Shown piece by piece: positions 43,232-55,495 of a stretch of DNA of 64,000 nucleotides. This DNA is from Dipteris shenzhenensis (lineage: Eukaryota > Polypodiophyta > Polypodiopsida > Gleicheniales), in NCBI GenBank assembly GCA_047967505.1, contig CM106538.1. The stretch is one strand, 5' to 3'. A program made the position numbers and the translations under genes. The notes under the pieces were generated by a model. That model saw only the letters and a list, made by a program, of their open reading frames with translations, had not been told where the DNA came from and searched no databases. The first letter of the stretch is position 1, and every line of letters begins with the position of its first letter.

Positions 43232-44534
43232 CTAACAATGAGATACTACTAAGGGAGTGATCGGTGACTTCTTGGGCTGGGCTTTATCTTTCATGTTATC
43301 ATCTAGGAGCACGGCAGTCTTACTACATAGCTCAAAGGATGTGGGATTTAGGGTGAACTGATGGTCATGCAAATTAGCATCCCTTAATCCAACGTGGAAT
43401 CGAGGTAGGAGATGCTCATCACTCATCCTCTCATGTGGTTCACAACAAGCATTTAGATGTCTAATCTTGACAATATATTCCCGAAGGGTATTGTGCTGTC
43501 TTTTTTTAACTTCATACAAATGGTTGATCGGGATCCACTTTACGCTTGTGGGAGCAATCCCACTATGAAGGCCTTTCAAAGAGTCTCCCAATTGATATTT
43601 AGGACCTAGGGCTCTATACCACTAGCCTACCTTGCCATCAAGTCTGAGTCTGAATGTGTTCACTTTGTCCAAGTCACCAATGTCTCCAAAGGCTTCGCAG
43701 ATCTATTGAATCCTTTTGACATGGGAAACCTGATGTCCTTCACCTAAGAACTTAGTGATGAGACTAGAGATTATGACCAAGCAATTGCGGGAGGCATTCA
43801 TATCCCTTCCTAAGATTACTGGTGGCACCACCCCCCTTCCTAGTGCCTATACTAGGATCCTCATTGCTTCATCAATGAGTACCATCTATGGTGTGGGCAG
43901 AGGTGCTTGGGCTACTGGCATTGTGCCAAAGTTGGGTGGTCCTTGGGGTCACTTATAAAAGTTCATCGGCCTCATAGGGTTCAGAATGGATTGTCCTAGC
44001 GTCATGGGACTAGACTCGGCATACGTGGTGGGTTTGGGTCTATTGGTCTTATCAATATAGGCCTTGGTACACGTAGATTCATGTTTGGAACCCGCCCATA
44101 GGATGAAGATGTGGGGAAGGAGGTGCTTTCAGGAGCTCCTCCCCAGTTTGCAAATAGATTGGGACGAGGAGCCATTGATATTGGGAAGGTGTTATCTCTG
44201 AAGTTAAACTAATTGGCCCTCTGCCCTTCAAGAATAGGAGGCCAATACCCGGGTGCCTAGGGTTCAAAAGTCCTTATGAAGGAGGGTTCCCCTGCATAGA
44301 ATTATGCATACGGCCCTGAGGTTCCCTCAGCTGATGATGGTATAGGGTTGCTGGAAACTGATTGATTTGGTTGAGGTTAGCCAAGCCAAACCATCCCATT
44401 AAATTGGAGACTGACTTCCTTATTTGTGAGGATGTGGTGGATAGGGTGGCAGATTTAGGCCTTACCGAGCTAGAGTTGGGAGACATAGAGGCCACTGGAG
44501 TTAAGTTCATGTTTTGCCCCCATCTCCACGTCAA
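43232..44534 (-). pseudogene. Gypsy gag
   Basis: The frame 43,591-43,232 carries WIPINHLYEVKKRQHNTLRE and YIVKIRHLNACC, then LLPRFHVGLRDANLHDHQF, which follows the retrotransposon gag pattern (basic/Leu-rich helices with F--GL). Upstream (44,534-44,274) an 86-codon frame rich in Ser and Asn probably represents the N-terminal part. Frameshifts separate them. Confidence 0.65.
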
Positions 44535-44681
44535 AGCTCATAGCATCCTTTGAACTTGAGGATTCTGTGTGTGGGACCTTGTGCCGAATATGAGCTTAAG
44601 GTTGAGATCCTAGACGATACGGAAAGTGTGGCACTAGTGGGACCAGTTAGGATGTTGTTGGAAGTGCTATCCTCTAGTTCA

Positions 44682-44700
44682 GGTTCAACTCCTATCACCA
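44682..44700 (-). promoter_or_regulatory. Candidate gypsy primer-binding site
   Basis: The plus strand reads ggttcaactcctatcacca, like a tRNA 3' end (T-arm GGTTC plus CCA). Read on minus, TGGTGATAGGAGTTGAACC is a suitable primer site upstream of gag. The flanking LTR end is not obviously CA, which weakens the call. Confidence 0.5.
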
Positions 44701-44854
44701 TTCTAGATATTTATATTTATATCTAGACCAAAGCGAGGTGATCAAGGCTGGCAAATGCAATCGACACACTTGACTTTGATCCTATTTCTCACCCCCTCTC
44801 TCTCCTTTTTTCTTCGTTTATACAAAGCAAGAAAATAAAAAACTCTCGCCCTCC

Positions 44855-44891
<37 letters not shown>

Positions 44892-46460
44892 TTCTCTCTT
44901 TTATTTACATAAATGATGCAATCTTAAATTGAAAGAACTAATACTATTCTACTCTCTCCACTAGTCAATTAGGGGAAGGTGATCAAGGCTGGAAATTGCA
45001 AGCCCTACATGACAAACATGGAGGTTGCCAAGGCCGGCAATTGTGAGCCACACACCCAATACAGAGTGAGAAACATAGAACATAAGAGCTTAAACATACA
45101 TGTCCATTAGGGTGAGGTGATCAATGCCAGCAATTGTGAGCCACACACCTGACCCTGACCGATTAAAACAAAAAAGGCAACGAAGGCTAGAAGCTCACTG
45201 AATGCATCGCACAAAATTGAAACCAATGGCACTTTGTGAAGATAATGTGGTAGGGACCTAGCCAAAATTAAAACGCAATATGTCAGTCATACCGCGTAGT
45301 ATCCTGGACCAACCGATAGGCTGCATTTGGACACACGATGCCCAATGATTGCCTTAATATACCATGCGAAAATTTAGAAATACCCTATGGTATTTTGTAC
45401 CATGCGGTATTTACACAATATCGTACAATGTTTTAGACCACCTAGTATTTTTATGGTACCATGCAGTAGTTTGCAAGTTAATGGTAATGCTTAACTGGTC
45501 GAAAAGTTTGTGTTTTTAAATGCTTAGCTAGTCGAAAAGTTTGCATTTTTTAACACTTAGCTGGTCAAAAATTTTTGAACATTTTTTTTGTATTTAATTA
45601 AGAAATGTTTTTTTATTAAAAATCTTTTAAGAAAAACCTAATGGTCAAGTGCTCCCTTTGCATATGTCTTCAAGCTCATCGAAATCTGAAGAAGAGACCA
45701 GTAGAGCAAATATTTATCAATGAGTATTGTGTTATTGTTTACAATGCAAGAACAAATAACACACCATATCAATTGGACACATAAAGAGATATGTCACTTA
45801 CAACCTTTACTTGAGCTTTAGCTAAATGATGAGATACAAGTTCCATTTTGGCTAAAATTCCATTTTTTAAACGATCACACTGGTTATTGGAGTTATTATA
45901 GTTCTAAACCAACGCGCTGGCTATTGGAACCATTTTCACTACAGTAACAATGAACAATTTCTTGTGCAACAATCCCTATAGTTGTAGTAAAATGTAAACA
46001 AGGGCAGAAATATGACATTTGTTCTTCTTTAGAGCCACTTTCACTACCAAAGTAACAGCAACAATAGTTTTGGCAATAATGACATACATCAAGAAATTGA
46101 AACAAAAGAAATTACATCCAATAGTTTTTGCGATAATAGTATTACATCAAAATTGAAACAAAATAAATTACATCCAAAGCAAGCATTTAACAAAATAGAT
46201 TACATACAAAGATGCTAGCACTTTGTCTTTGTGACACTTCTTTAAACACTTTTAGCACTTGTCAACACCACCACTATGGGGTAGGACTGGGTTTCACTTT
46301 TTGCCCTTGTTAGCACTTTCTTACACTTTTGACTTGGTGCCTTCTATGCAGGGGACAATACGAGCACCTCGTAGTGCTATTATAGGTAGGACTTTTTTAC
46401 AATTTTGTCGCGGAACTCCTCGTATGCATGGGACAAATCAACCACCTCATAATTGAAATA
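44701..46460. other. Non-coding interval right of the gypsy element
   Basis: Holds three spaced copies of a gaggtgatcaaggctggcaa-type motif (about 44,734, 44,975 and 45,115), two followed by gtgagccacacacc; a (CT)n run at 44,860-44,890; repeated accatgcggtattt sequence (45,360-45,470); and a short tandem repeat at 45,488-45,580. It may include the gypsy 5' LTR. No gene recognised. Confidence 0.45.
45488..45580. repeat. Three 33-bp tandem units
   Basis: Successive units with cttaactggtcgaaaagttt, cttagctagtcgaaaagttt and cttagctggtcaaaaatttt. Confidence 0.85.
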
Positions 46461-46462
46461 AA

Positions 46463-47038
46463 CTTTTTCATAGCAACTTCTTTCAAGGCACTAGAAGAGG
46501 GAACTCTTGACAGTGGATACAAGGAACTCAATATGGTGGTGAGCTCCAGCACAGTGACACATGCTCTCAGTATGTTAGAGTTGATCACCAAGTTGAGTTC
46601 CTTCCCCAGTGTCAAAGGTTGTGCACAATTATGAGAGGCTCATCTCCAAGTTGAGTTCTCTCCCAATGCCTCATGGAACAACGACGACCCGTTTCCCTTA
46701 GTGCCCCATCCTACAACATGGTTGGTTATCAAGGAATTGCTTTCTTCATTGCAACTTCTTTCAAGGCACTGGCGGGGTTATCAAGGAATTTCTTCTTTCA
46801 AGAGGGAACTCAACTTGGCAACGAGCTCAATCGAGCACAACATTTGACAATGGACAGGGAACTAAATCTGGTGGTGAGCTCCAACACACTAATGCATGCT
46901 CTCAGTGTGTTACAACTTATCACCAAGTTGAGTTATCCTTCCCTAGTGCCGAAGGTTGTGCTCAATTATGAGAGTCTCATCACCAAGGTGAGTTCTCTGC
47001 CAGTGCATGATAGAACAACGACGACTCGTTTCCCTTAG
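46463..47038 (+). pseudogene. Internally duplicated unknown coding-like segment
   Basis: Two diverged copies (about 46,463-46,698 and 46,745-47,038) encode similar peptides. The second is open: FIATSFKALAGLSRNFFFQE, LNLVVSSNTLMHALSVLQLI, YESLITKVSSLPVHD and RTTTTRFP before tag. The first gives FIATSFKALEEGTL and STVTHALSMLELITKLSS and is frameshifted. Conservation in frame hints at a former protein with this repeat; I recognise no family. Confidence 0.4.
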
Positions 47039-47358
47039 CTCTCCATCTTGCAACTCTATTGGTCATGGCTATGGCTAGTGGGTTGGGATGGAGATCCAAG
47101 GCAAACAATGGATCACATGACTTGGGCACCATTATGAAGGGGCATCGAGGCTGCAACAAAAGATTCATCGGATGGGATGAAGAGTAATTTCACGTGTTTC
47201 CTCGGGTAGGATTAAACAAACTAAGTACACAATGCGCATTGCAAACCCATTCTAATCCTCTCAAGTCGTTTCCTTAATTTTTAGGAATCAAGATCCTCTC
47301 AACCCTCTCACTTCCGAATCTGCAAATGAAACTTCCCAACTTCCAAGTTGCTATTAAG
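47039..47358. other. No gene seen left of MITE copy 2
   Basis: Unique-looking sequence with only short frames. Confidence 0.4.
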
Positions 47359-47605
47359 CTCGGGGGTGTCACTATGTATAAACCCTCTATATCACATGCG
47401 TTCAAGGCCTATATTTAAAATCCCTTATCTGTAAATTTTTTCATTAATAAAATGTAGCCCTTTTCTATACAAATCTGTAAATTTTTTCCAAAACTATTTT
47501 AAATAGTCCCTTATGTATATTTATTTCTGTAAATTTTAGGAATAAAAAATATCCTTCTTTTGAACTCACGTGATAGGGTTACATATGATGAGTGACCCCC
47601 CCGAG
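47359..47605. mobile_element. 247-bp MITE, copy 2 (opposite orientation)
   Basis: Same length and ends as copy 1 but inverted; CTATTAAG is duplicated perfectly at 47,351-47,358 and 47,606-47,613. A handful of base differences from copy 1. Confidence 0.93.
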
Positions 47606-47704
47606 CTATTAAGTCAGGATGTCAAGCTGGCCTCTTAATGTAAGTCCGACATTATTGTCCTCACCCTCCTGATTGATTTCAATAATCAAGGAAAGCTCGT
47701 AGGG

Positions 47705-48031
47705 TTGACCCTTTCCAATATCAAAGAGGCTCAATATTGCCACCTCCGGGAAGAGCCTCCCAAGGACATTTCCCTCCACTCATTTTACGTAGTGCATGTG
47801 CTAAAAGCTCTCTTTTCAATCAATAGTTTCCATACATTCAAGAGGTTTGAAAACATAAAGACTATAGGAGGGAAGGCATTTACAATTAAAAATCAACCCA
47901 CCTTCCAAGCTCCAAGCTTAGTGTTTGAAAACATAAAGACTATAGGAGGGAAGGCATTTACAATTAAAAAGCAACCCACCTTTCAAGCTCCAAGCTTAGT
48001 GGTATGGATATGGAATCTTGACAATAATTGA
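47705..48031 (+). CDS. Hypothetical 108-codon frame with a duplicated 26-residue unit
   Basis: Open frame in which a 78-bp unit (47,846-47,923) is exactly followed by a second copy (47,924-48,001) with two or so base changes, giving FENIKTIGGKAFTIK twice. The duplication keeps frame because 78 is a multiple of three. No promoter or homologue recognised; it lies just left of the arm B border, in sequence unique to this side. Confidence 0.3.
   Translation: MTLSNIKEAQYCHLREEPPKDISLHSFYVVHVLKALFSINSFHTFKRFENIKTIGGKAFTIKNQPTFQAPSLVFENIKTIGGKAFTIKKQPTFQAPSLVVWIWNLDNN
47846..48001 (+). repeat. 78-bp tandem duplication
   Basis: Units start tttgaaaacataaagactat and end ccaagcttagtg. Confidence 0.93.
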
Positions 48032-48189
48032 GCTTTTCTTGTCACTATGCCTTAGCCAACCCACGAGGGTTCCCAAGAATAAACTCTCTCATCATCAACT
48101 CTCTATCAAAACGAGTACGTTCCTCATATCATTTTGATTTTCATTAGCATGTACAATAAGTCTATTATGAGTCAAGTCTATGTTTTCTC

Positions 48190-50930
48190 TGCTCTCTCAA
48201 TTTTGTTAAGTAGCCAATCAACATGAATATCCTTTGGAAGTTCTCTTAGATGCTCAAGGTATGACACGCGAGATCCATGATGGTATGAAAGAGGGCCCTT
48301 TCTCCTTATCTTCTTGCCTTTGCATCCTCATATCTTGTCACCCATCTTTTCATCACATCACTATTAAGCATGCAATAGAGGTTTAGATTATTAAGCAAAT
48401 CCCTGTCCATTACTTTGCTCCATCCTTTCCCTTGAGGCACAATAGAGGTCATCCTTAGGTCTTCTTCATCTCTCCATAGTCGTGGGAGAGAGCTATCCAC
48501 ATTAACAAGAAACTCAAAAATATATACAAGTGGCTCTTGTACCAAACAACCCTCTGCCATGCTACCCTCAAGCCTTGCATTTTGCACTACAAAACACTTC
48601 AAGGTCTTCATGAAGCACTTGAGGAAGAACAACCATCATGCATGTACAGTGCTGCATATAGCCATCTCATCCACCGAATGCACTATGAGATGTAGTTGGC
48701 TTGTGAGAATAGAACGTGGAAAGTTCTCCTCCACTAAACAAACCATCTCCACTTACATAACTCAAGCATCCTCAAGCGTGGTGGGATCTATTTCCTTTGA
48801 GCTCACATACCTAGAAAGAAAAAAGTGCACCATATTAGCAATATGAAAACCTTGCATTACGCATTGATACGCTTCACATTTTGTAAAGTGTGAAGTACCT
48901 CACAAGCTCGCCCATCGTGTAAATACAATCCTTCACATCCTTTGATGCACTATGAGAAATGCTAGTAGGTCATATGAACTAAACACATGAGCGATGGTTG
49001 ATTAGTTGCTTCTACACTCACAACATTGGAAGGAAAAAGAGATTATGCCAAGTCATACTTACTTGGAGCATCTTATGCCAATCATGAGATTTCAAGCCAT
49101 ATAATTGTTCTACACCTCTTTCCTTGCTCTTTGTGAAGGTCCCCTTCAAACAGCTCATGCATCTAGTGGGAGTACAAATTGTAGTGATAGATTGCTTTAC
49201 CGCCACCATCTCTAGCTTTGATAACTTCCATGGTGCATGGGGTTAAAAGACATGCCCATTCAGCCTCTCTTGTGGCCAAGCTTCACGCATCCTCCCAGTG
49301 ACGCGTAGATCCTCCCTTATGCTCAAGGAATCCCTTCAAATGTTCCCAAATGGTAGATGCCACATTCTTGATGATATGCATGGGATCAAGCAAGTGATTG
49401 ATTTTGAGGTGGGACCAATATGGTAGCCGATAAAGATGGAGTATCTAAACAAAAGATTGTGTTAGCATGCAATCTTTATTTCCATTCAATATAGCACTCA
49501 ATAGTTACAAACCCTTACCAGCTCATGCCACACGGAGGAGGAGTCATGGAAAGGTCCCAAATTTGCTTCCAATCTCCTGTAGTGAGTGACTGTGGGGCAC
49601 TTCATTCCAAGGGGGGGCATATCTAGGATGATCAGGTGGGAGAAATTGATGATGATCCTCATAGGTGATCTTATTCAAGTCCTCTGTGTCTGTGAAGCAA
49701 CTAGCAAAGGGCCACAAACAAGACATGCATGGTAACCCCATGTAGTGAGACCTAAACAATAGACATAATTTCCTAAGCAAGGTGGGTTTAGGGTGCCACA
49801 TCGATTGCCTACTCATAATTAAATGTTATATGCTTACCTGAACACTCGCCATAGCCTGGGAAGTCATGCAGCATCCACATCCAAACTGCCTTTTGCATGT
49901 GAAGACGAGGGAGGCCTGCTCCAAAGTAGGCCTGCTCCAAAGTATCTCCAGCTCATCAATCAAAGGCTCTAGATAAACATCCACACTTTTGACTTTATGT
50001 TTCCCTGGAATTAGAAGGGATAACATAACATGTCCTTTCTTAATCGCCATAGAGGGTGGAAGATTATAATTCACCAATATCACTAGCTGTATACACTGTA
50101 AGAGGTGCTTTTGAGACCAAATGGATTCACACCATCCATACCCAAAGCTTGGCCACGTGTCTTTAATATGCTTCCATGCAGGAGTGTCTGCGGGAGATCT
50201 CCACTTGCCATCATTTGATCGATGTGATTGGATGCCATGACATGATCTTTGCAATGGATTTGCACTTGAACATATGTTGGATGCAAGGGATTATAGGAAA
50301 ATTTTGTAGAACCTTACCAGGCACATCCAAAGTTTTGAGATCTACTCTATATCTTGCCTCACCACAAGTAGGACACTCTGGAGCCTCCTTATGTAGTCCA
50401 CAAAACCGAACACAATCATTGACACATGCATGGATGCGCTTGTAATCCAACCCTCCAAGAAAGGTCACATGCTGCCTCACCATATCTCTTGAGGTTGGTA
50501 ATTTATTCTTCCTTGGAAGCATTTTAGACGATAGCCTGCATGTAAAGACCATAAATGAGAAAAAATATTCCAGTAATTGATCCATTAGCATAATTCACCA
50601 TGTTTGCAAATAGAAAGCTTACTTGAGTAATGCATTCAAACTTGCATTGCTCCATCCATAAATGGTTTGCAAGTTTAGTAACTCAAGGAAGGCACATAGA
50701 GCAGAGAATGTGCACCTCTCAAATATTGGTGTCGATGTTGTAGTAAAAAGATCCTTTTGCTCCATGCTATCATCCCTACTTGAGGACTGATGGGCAAATA
50801 AATCTCGCACCATATCATCGAACACCTCCTCCTCCATGACCTCATGAGGTAATGGTGGAGGGCCACTATCAGCATCACTCCATGCATCCATAACGGTCCC
50901 TCCTAAAGATCCCACCTCATATCATCGATG
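48190..50930 (-). pseudogene. TNP2-type transposase gene of CACTA-1, arm B
   Basis: Better preserved than arm A. The N-terminal exon (to 50,623) is open: MDAWSDADSGPPPLPHEV, EVFDDMVRDLFAHQSSSRDD, STPIFERCTFSALCAFLELL; then a gtaagc donor and an intron to 50,536. The core has RIHACVNDCVRFCGLHKEAP, CPTCGEARYRVDLKTLDVPG, then frameshifts before NYNLPPSMAIKKGHVMLSLL and IDELEILW. Further left are LPPDHPRYAP, the YGLKSHDWHKMLQ exon with an intact gtaagt donor, an exon with DCIYTMGELVRYFTLYK that is uninterrupted here, and DUF4218 (VCLLEENFPRS-type, VHARWLFFLKCFMKTLKCFV, LEGSMAEGCLVQ) running in one frame to KARR at 48,306. It ends at the duplication border. Frameshifts in the core make function doubtful. 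Confidence 0.85.
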
Positions 50931-51569
50931 CTTCGCCTCCTCACGACGAGCACAGGGCAACATATGCGGGTGTGGCATTGCATCCTGTATAAAATTAGAG
51001 AAGGATCATATATCAAACACTTGAACACACATAGGTATCTCAATCAAACTCAACACTATAACACTTACCATGGATATGGTCGCATCCCATTCTCTGTACT
51101 TTGAGATGTGACTCAGTGTAAAATTCTACGTGCACGATGCATGTTTCCTCGACATCGATCAAACATACATTTGATTTTTTCTCCAACCATATTTCTCAAT
51201 TGTGGATATGGAGGGATTCATCCTCACTGGAGGTACTTGTTGAAGATGAAGACATCCTACAAATAAATACCTCAAAAAAATTGCTAGTGCTTGCAAATTT
51301 AATCCCAAAACTATGTAACACATCCAAAAGAGCATCTATTGGTGTGCTTGTACTATGAAACGCATCTATAGGCATGTCTAATACACAGTGTAGACGCACT
51401 AACTGGTTTTTAAACCTACATTTCACTCATTTCCTCACTCCACCGCACTTGCTTTCCTTTCAACACCCACACCCACCTCCAAGAGGAACTCATCTCCAAG
51501 AAACTTACACCTCATCTCCAAGCATACACATTCATCTCCAAGCATACAAGTGAAGAGGGTGAAGAACTC
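50931..51569. promoter_or_regulatory. Divergent intergenic region of CACTA-1, arm B
   Basis: Counterpart of 12,361-13,004, with gcatctattggtgtgcttg and cgcatctataggcatgtcta motifs at about 51,330-51,382 and the catctccaagca leader repeat. Confidence 0.45.
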
Positions 51570-53795
51570 ATGAAGAAGGAAGCCACAAGAGAAGAAGGAG
51601 AAGAAGCTTTTGAGAAGAAAGAGAAGAAGCTTTTCATGCCTCTATCCAAGGTTAGTCTCTTGTCAGTTGCTCTTCTCTCTCAATCTATGATGCTTCTTGT
51701 ACTTATGGAAAGTTGTTCTCTTCAGATTCGTCCTTTGTCGCATGCAAGAAAGAATTTTTTGGATAATTTTGTTCTTTTTGGGATCGAGCGGTTTGTTCTT
51801 ATCAAATTTTGTCAAGATTTGTCTGTCAAAGCACGTCTAACAATGCGTCAAACTATATTTTGAATTGTGCAATCATGCCCATAGACAAGCTTTTAGCTAC
51901 GTGTATAGGCACGCTACGACAATTCTATAGTTTTACAGCTCTTCTCATTTTCCTTCTCCTTCTCCCTCCGTTCTCCTTCCATTCTTCCTTCTCTTTTTCT
52001 TCTCTTTCTTGATCCTTCCCTTCTCCTTTCCCTTGCATGTATGTTTAAGTCAAATTTTCAATGCCTTAAGCATTCATGAGGAAATAAGGGATTGCATGCA
52101 TGATGGAAATAAGGGATTGCATAAGGGAAATTGGACTACAACATGAGGGCGCGATAAAGAAAGAGGGCATGCATGATAAAAATCATAGGTCCATTGCATG
52201 AGGGAAATTAGAAAATTGGCATAACTCTTTTATATATGCATATGGAAAGAGGGCATACATGATGGAATACACCCCTCTTACTTCTTTCTTTCTTCTCTTC
52301 TCTTCTCTACTCTTCTTATCTTCAAACCTTCTTCTCTTCTCTTCTAATCTTCTTCTCTTCTTTTCTGTAGTTCATCGTGTGGCTAGGAACCTCTTTAAGA
52401 GCCTCACCTGACCCTCGAGATGCCTTATTATAGCAGTTATATAACATTTTGGGGCACCCTCCCACTACAAAGGAGTTATATACATACATAACAAGCACTC
52501 AAAACACCCATGATGAGTCGAGAGTATAGACTCCAAACCACCCCACACCCACACCACCTGAGATTACTCTTGTGGAGTCGAGACAACCTAGTAGGCGGCA
52601 GAGCCACTAGCCTTCTCCCCGATCATCAGGAGTCCCTTCTCCCCTATGGTCTGGAGTCCCTTCTCTCGTGCGGTCAGGAGGCCCTTCTAGATTGCAGAGC
52701 CGCCAGCATACTCCCGTGCAATTGGGAGCCCCTTCTCCAAAGGCGAGTGCCCATCATAGTAGCTCGTCACGACATGGTAGAAGGTGTAGTAGCAGGAAGA
52801 TCTCTAGCATAGGATGCATGGCATAGTGCTTTGGGGGCAGCACTGGGGGCGAGGAGGATTCAGATGTAGAGGTGCTAGAGGGTGATGGTATGATCTTCTA
52901 TGATATCACTGAGATGGGTGGCATCTTGATGGATTCACAAGGGAAGGACATCATGGCCTTCATGTGCTTTGTAGTTCATAACAACTAGAGAGATTGCTTC
53001 ATTCAATTCAAAGAGCACGAAAAAAAGTTTGGCTGATGATACCATCAATGCTATATGCTCCAGGTATCCCAATCATCCAGTGTTGAGTTCACTGACAAAT
53101 GGGCAAAGTCAAAGATTACCATTATCCTTGCCACCCAATAAGAGATCTTTGCTTAAGAGACAGGCACTAGTTGAGATTGCTAGGAGAGAGGGAGGTCAAC
53201 CACCAATAGGTCAGCCCCACACCACTCATAAGCGTGAGTGGAAGAAACCGATGAAGGCAGTGAAAGCAGACCCCAGTCTGCAACACATAGAGGCACGACG
53301 GATCCAGATGGAGCGATATGGAAACATGCATTTTGGAGCAGGGGGTATTGCATCATGGGAGGCCAAATTGTAAGTATTGATCTCAAATTATATTGTGTTT
53401 ATGTGGTTTATTAGGAGGTTGTTCCTTTGTACTAACCCCTCTACAAATTGTCATCTTACAGCTTGATATCGTGGGGAGATACCCTACTCCTTTTGAGACA
53501 ACCTACCATCATGGACATTGCAAGTGACATACCTGGAGGCACTTCTATGATGAGGGGTTGATTACTAAGGAGCAGTATATCCGGGCTACTGGAGCGCCCT
53601 TGCAAGTATTTAAAAGTACTTTAAAAATGTGAATGTTGTAAATAAAGATTTGATTTTTCATACATTGTACATGTTGTCCCTTGTTTACAAGCTCCTGGGG
53701 ATAATGAGGAGGCAGAAGGTGAGGATACTGAGGAGGAAGAAGGTAATGAAAAAGGCAATGAAAATGGGAGCGAGGACGAGGACGCCTCCAATTAG
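51570..53795 (+). pseudogene. CACTA-1 accessory gene, arm B
   Basis: Same exon plan as arm A: MKKEATREEGEEAFEKKEKK exon, here with a gttagt rather than gtaagt donor; a proline/serine/arginine-rich exon from about 52,368; the 53,029-53,373 block with YPNHPVLSSLTNG and RIQMERYGNMHFGAGGIASW; LDIVGRYPTPFETTYHHGH exon; acidic EDTEEEEGNEKGNENGSEDE tail ending in tag at 53,795. The HCK-stop-HTW codon is shared with arm A. Family unassigned; position suggests the DNA-binding accessory protein. Confidence 0.6.
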
Positions 53796-54268
53796 TCATA
53801 GAAGTACTACTAGAATTAGTGCTAGCTATTCTTTTTTGTATTGAAGCCATTGGCTTGGCTTCGTGCTATATGTATATACACTCCTCTTATTTTTTGAACA
53901 TGAAGCCACAAGTAGGTGGGCTTCGGCTATCTGTATATACAAGCACTTTTTGTGCTATGAATTAATATACAATCCTCTTATTTTTTTGGCATTCAATTTA
54001 CTTGTGCAATGTTTTATCAATGAATGCTTTGTGATGTAAACGTTTTGGAGTTGTAATGTTTTATTAGGAATTGTAATCGTCAGCTATAGATGTGCATGGA
54101 ATTGTGCAAATTAAAATGTGGTTGGCAGTAAGAATTGCATTGTACACTGTAGAAATGGGATTCCTACAACCACACAACATACTATAGAAATGGGATTCCT
54201 ACAACTACACAGCATACACAACATTCTATTCAACCACATGACATTCTTTTTAAAAAAAATAATTCTGC

Positions 54269-54470
54269 AGAGCATCTATAAGTGTGTCTATTAGCACATC
54301 TTTCTTTTTTTTTTATAAAGTGTCTATTAGCATGTCTATGGGTGTGTCTCTCTGTTATATAGATGCGTCTATAGACACGGGTTTGTAGATGTGCTAATAG
54401 ATGCACTTATTATTTTTTTTTAAAATTCAATAAACACGTCTATACATGTGTCTATGGATGCATTGTGTTG
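54269..54470. repeat. CACTA-1 right subterminal motif cluster, arm B
   Basis: Same tctattagcac and gcgtctatagacac motifs in both orientations as 15,645-15,840. Confidence 0.7.
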
Positions 54471-54560
54471 TTGTGTTATTGGCGCATCAAAGGCCCCATC
54501 CATCACAAGTTTGGATTTCTTTTGAACACAAGCAATATACTATGAAAGATGATTGGTCAA

Positions 54561-54824
54561 TCAAAAAACAATGGCAATTTTTTCTATTGCCATGGATAGC
54601 CTCCCCTTTTGTTCAATCATTCTCTCCAAATCCCTTGCAACTATTAAATGGAGTGTTGAATTGATTCTTGTACATGGAGTGTTGAATTTATTACGATGAA
54701 GGCAATATACAATCCCCTTGTAGATCACATCCCCTCGCATGCTCCCACTGTCAATCACTTGTATTCTTCCTATTGACTTTAGTTTGGTGAAGAGCTTCTT
54801 CTCACCAATTGTGCAACATGTCAC
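54561..54824 (-). CDS. Unidentified 87-codon frame, arm B
   Basis: Counterpart of 15,937-16,200; uninterrupted, with KSIGRIQVIDSGSMRGDVIY. Only a few codons differ. No family recognised. Confidence 0.3.
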   Translation of the reverse strand: MTCCTIGEKKLFTKLKSIGRIQVIDSGSMRGDVIYKGIVYCLHRNKFNTPCTRINSTLHLIVARDLERMIEQKGRLSMAIEKIAIVF

Positions 54825-54974
54825 GATAATAATAATTCTCCTTAAATAAATATAAATACAAATACAAATCTGAATAAATAAATATATGGGAATAAGAGCA
54901 AGGTCTTTTCAATATGGGTATGTTCTATATATCTATTAAAATCATCTCCTCATATAGCTAGAGTCCACTTGTGT

Positions 54975-55243
54975 GTGTGTTTTGTACCATGGATAAAAAG
55001 GTTATCCAAGAATATTAGTAAGAATTTGTCGATTTATTCCTAGAAAGTTTCTACCATGAATTGCTGGAACATAGCATGTGCACTCTTCAACTCGATTAGC
55101 ATCACCTTAATCGAGTATGCTCCTTGTTTGATGATCAAGCTTGCCATTTCTTGATCCTCATTGGGCATTGTGGTTTAGGTGTACCCCCTATATCCGTCCA
55201 TGAATGAATATGTCTCATGCCCCAGTACTTTGTCCAAGATGTT
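54975..55243 (-). pseudogene. Ty3/gypsy reverse transcriptase fragment, arm B
   Basis: Near-identical to 16,350-16,619 (ILDKVLGHETYSFMDGY at the CACTA border, FLDN box), with the same damage, so it was dead before duplication. Confidence 0.8.
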
Positions 55244-55259
55244 CACTACAAGACATGGG

Positions 55260-55495
55260 CCTTTTTCTGACATCGATAGTGATGCTAAATACAAATTTTT
55301 TTTTTAAACAATTGAAAAGTATCAAAATGTGCATCGGTGTGTATGTTGTAAAGAAAGTCGATATGAGTGTCAGTATGGGCATCAACAAGTGATAGCTATC
55401 AGTGTCGGTATGGGCATCAATATTAACATCGGTACGTATCGACACTACAGTGTCGGTATGGGCTGTCGGTATGGGCATTGGTATATACCGACATT
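55260..55495. repeat. CACTA-2 subterminal motif cluster, arm B
   Basis: As in arm A, plus an extra partial copy (tcggtatgggctgtcggtatgggc) at about 55,453-55,476, showing small-scale gain or loss of motif copies. Confidence 0.75.

Larger units (their letters stand above)
37130..44700 (-). mobile_element. Degenerate Ty3/gypsy retrotransposon
   Basis: Reverse-strand order is gag, zinc knuckle, protease, RT, RNase H, integrase, the order diagnostic of Ty3/gypsy. A MITE interrupts pol at 39,928-40,174 and about 640 bp of non-coding DNA separates the integrase zinc finger from its core. A candidate primer site is at 44,682-44,700. LTR pairs were not found. Confidence 0.82.
48184..54475 (-). mobile_element. 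CACTA-1 element, arm B copy (left end missing)
   Basis: Same as 7,008-15,851 without the 2.6-kb insertion. The right end gcattgtgttgttgtg stops at 54,475 and is followed by tta. The left terminus, subterminal cluster and DUF4216 exon lie beyond the duplication border and are absent. Confidence 0.85.

Noticed and set aside
44701-45200. Gypsy 5' LTR
   Set aside because: The candidate primer site is suggestive, but no TG...CA borders or matching 3' LTR were found.
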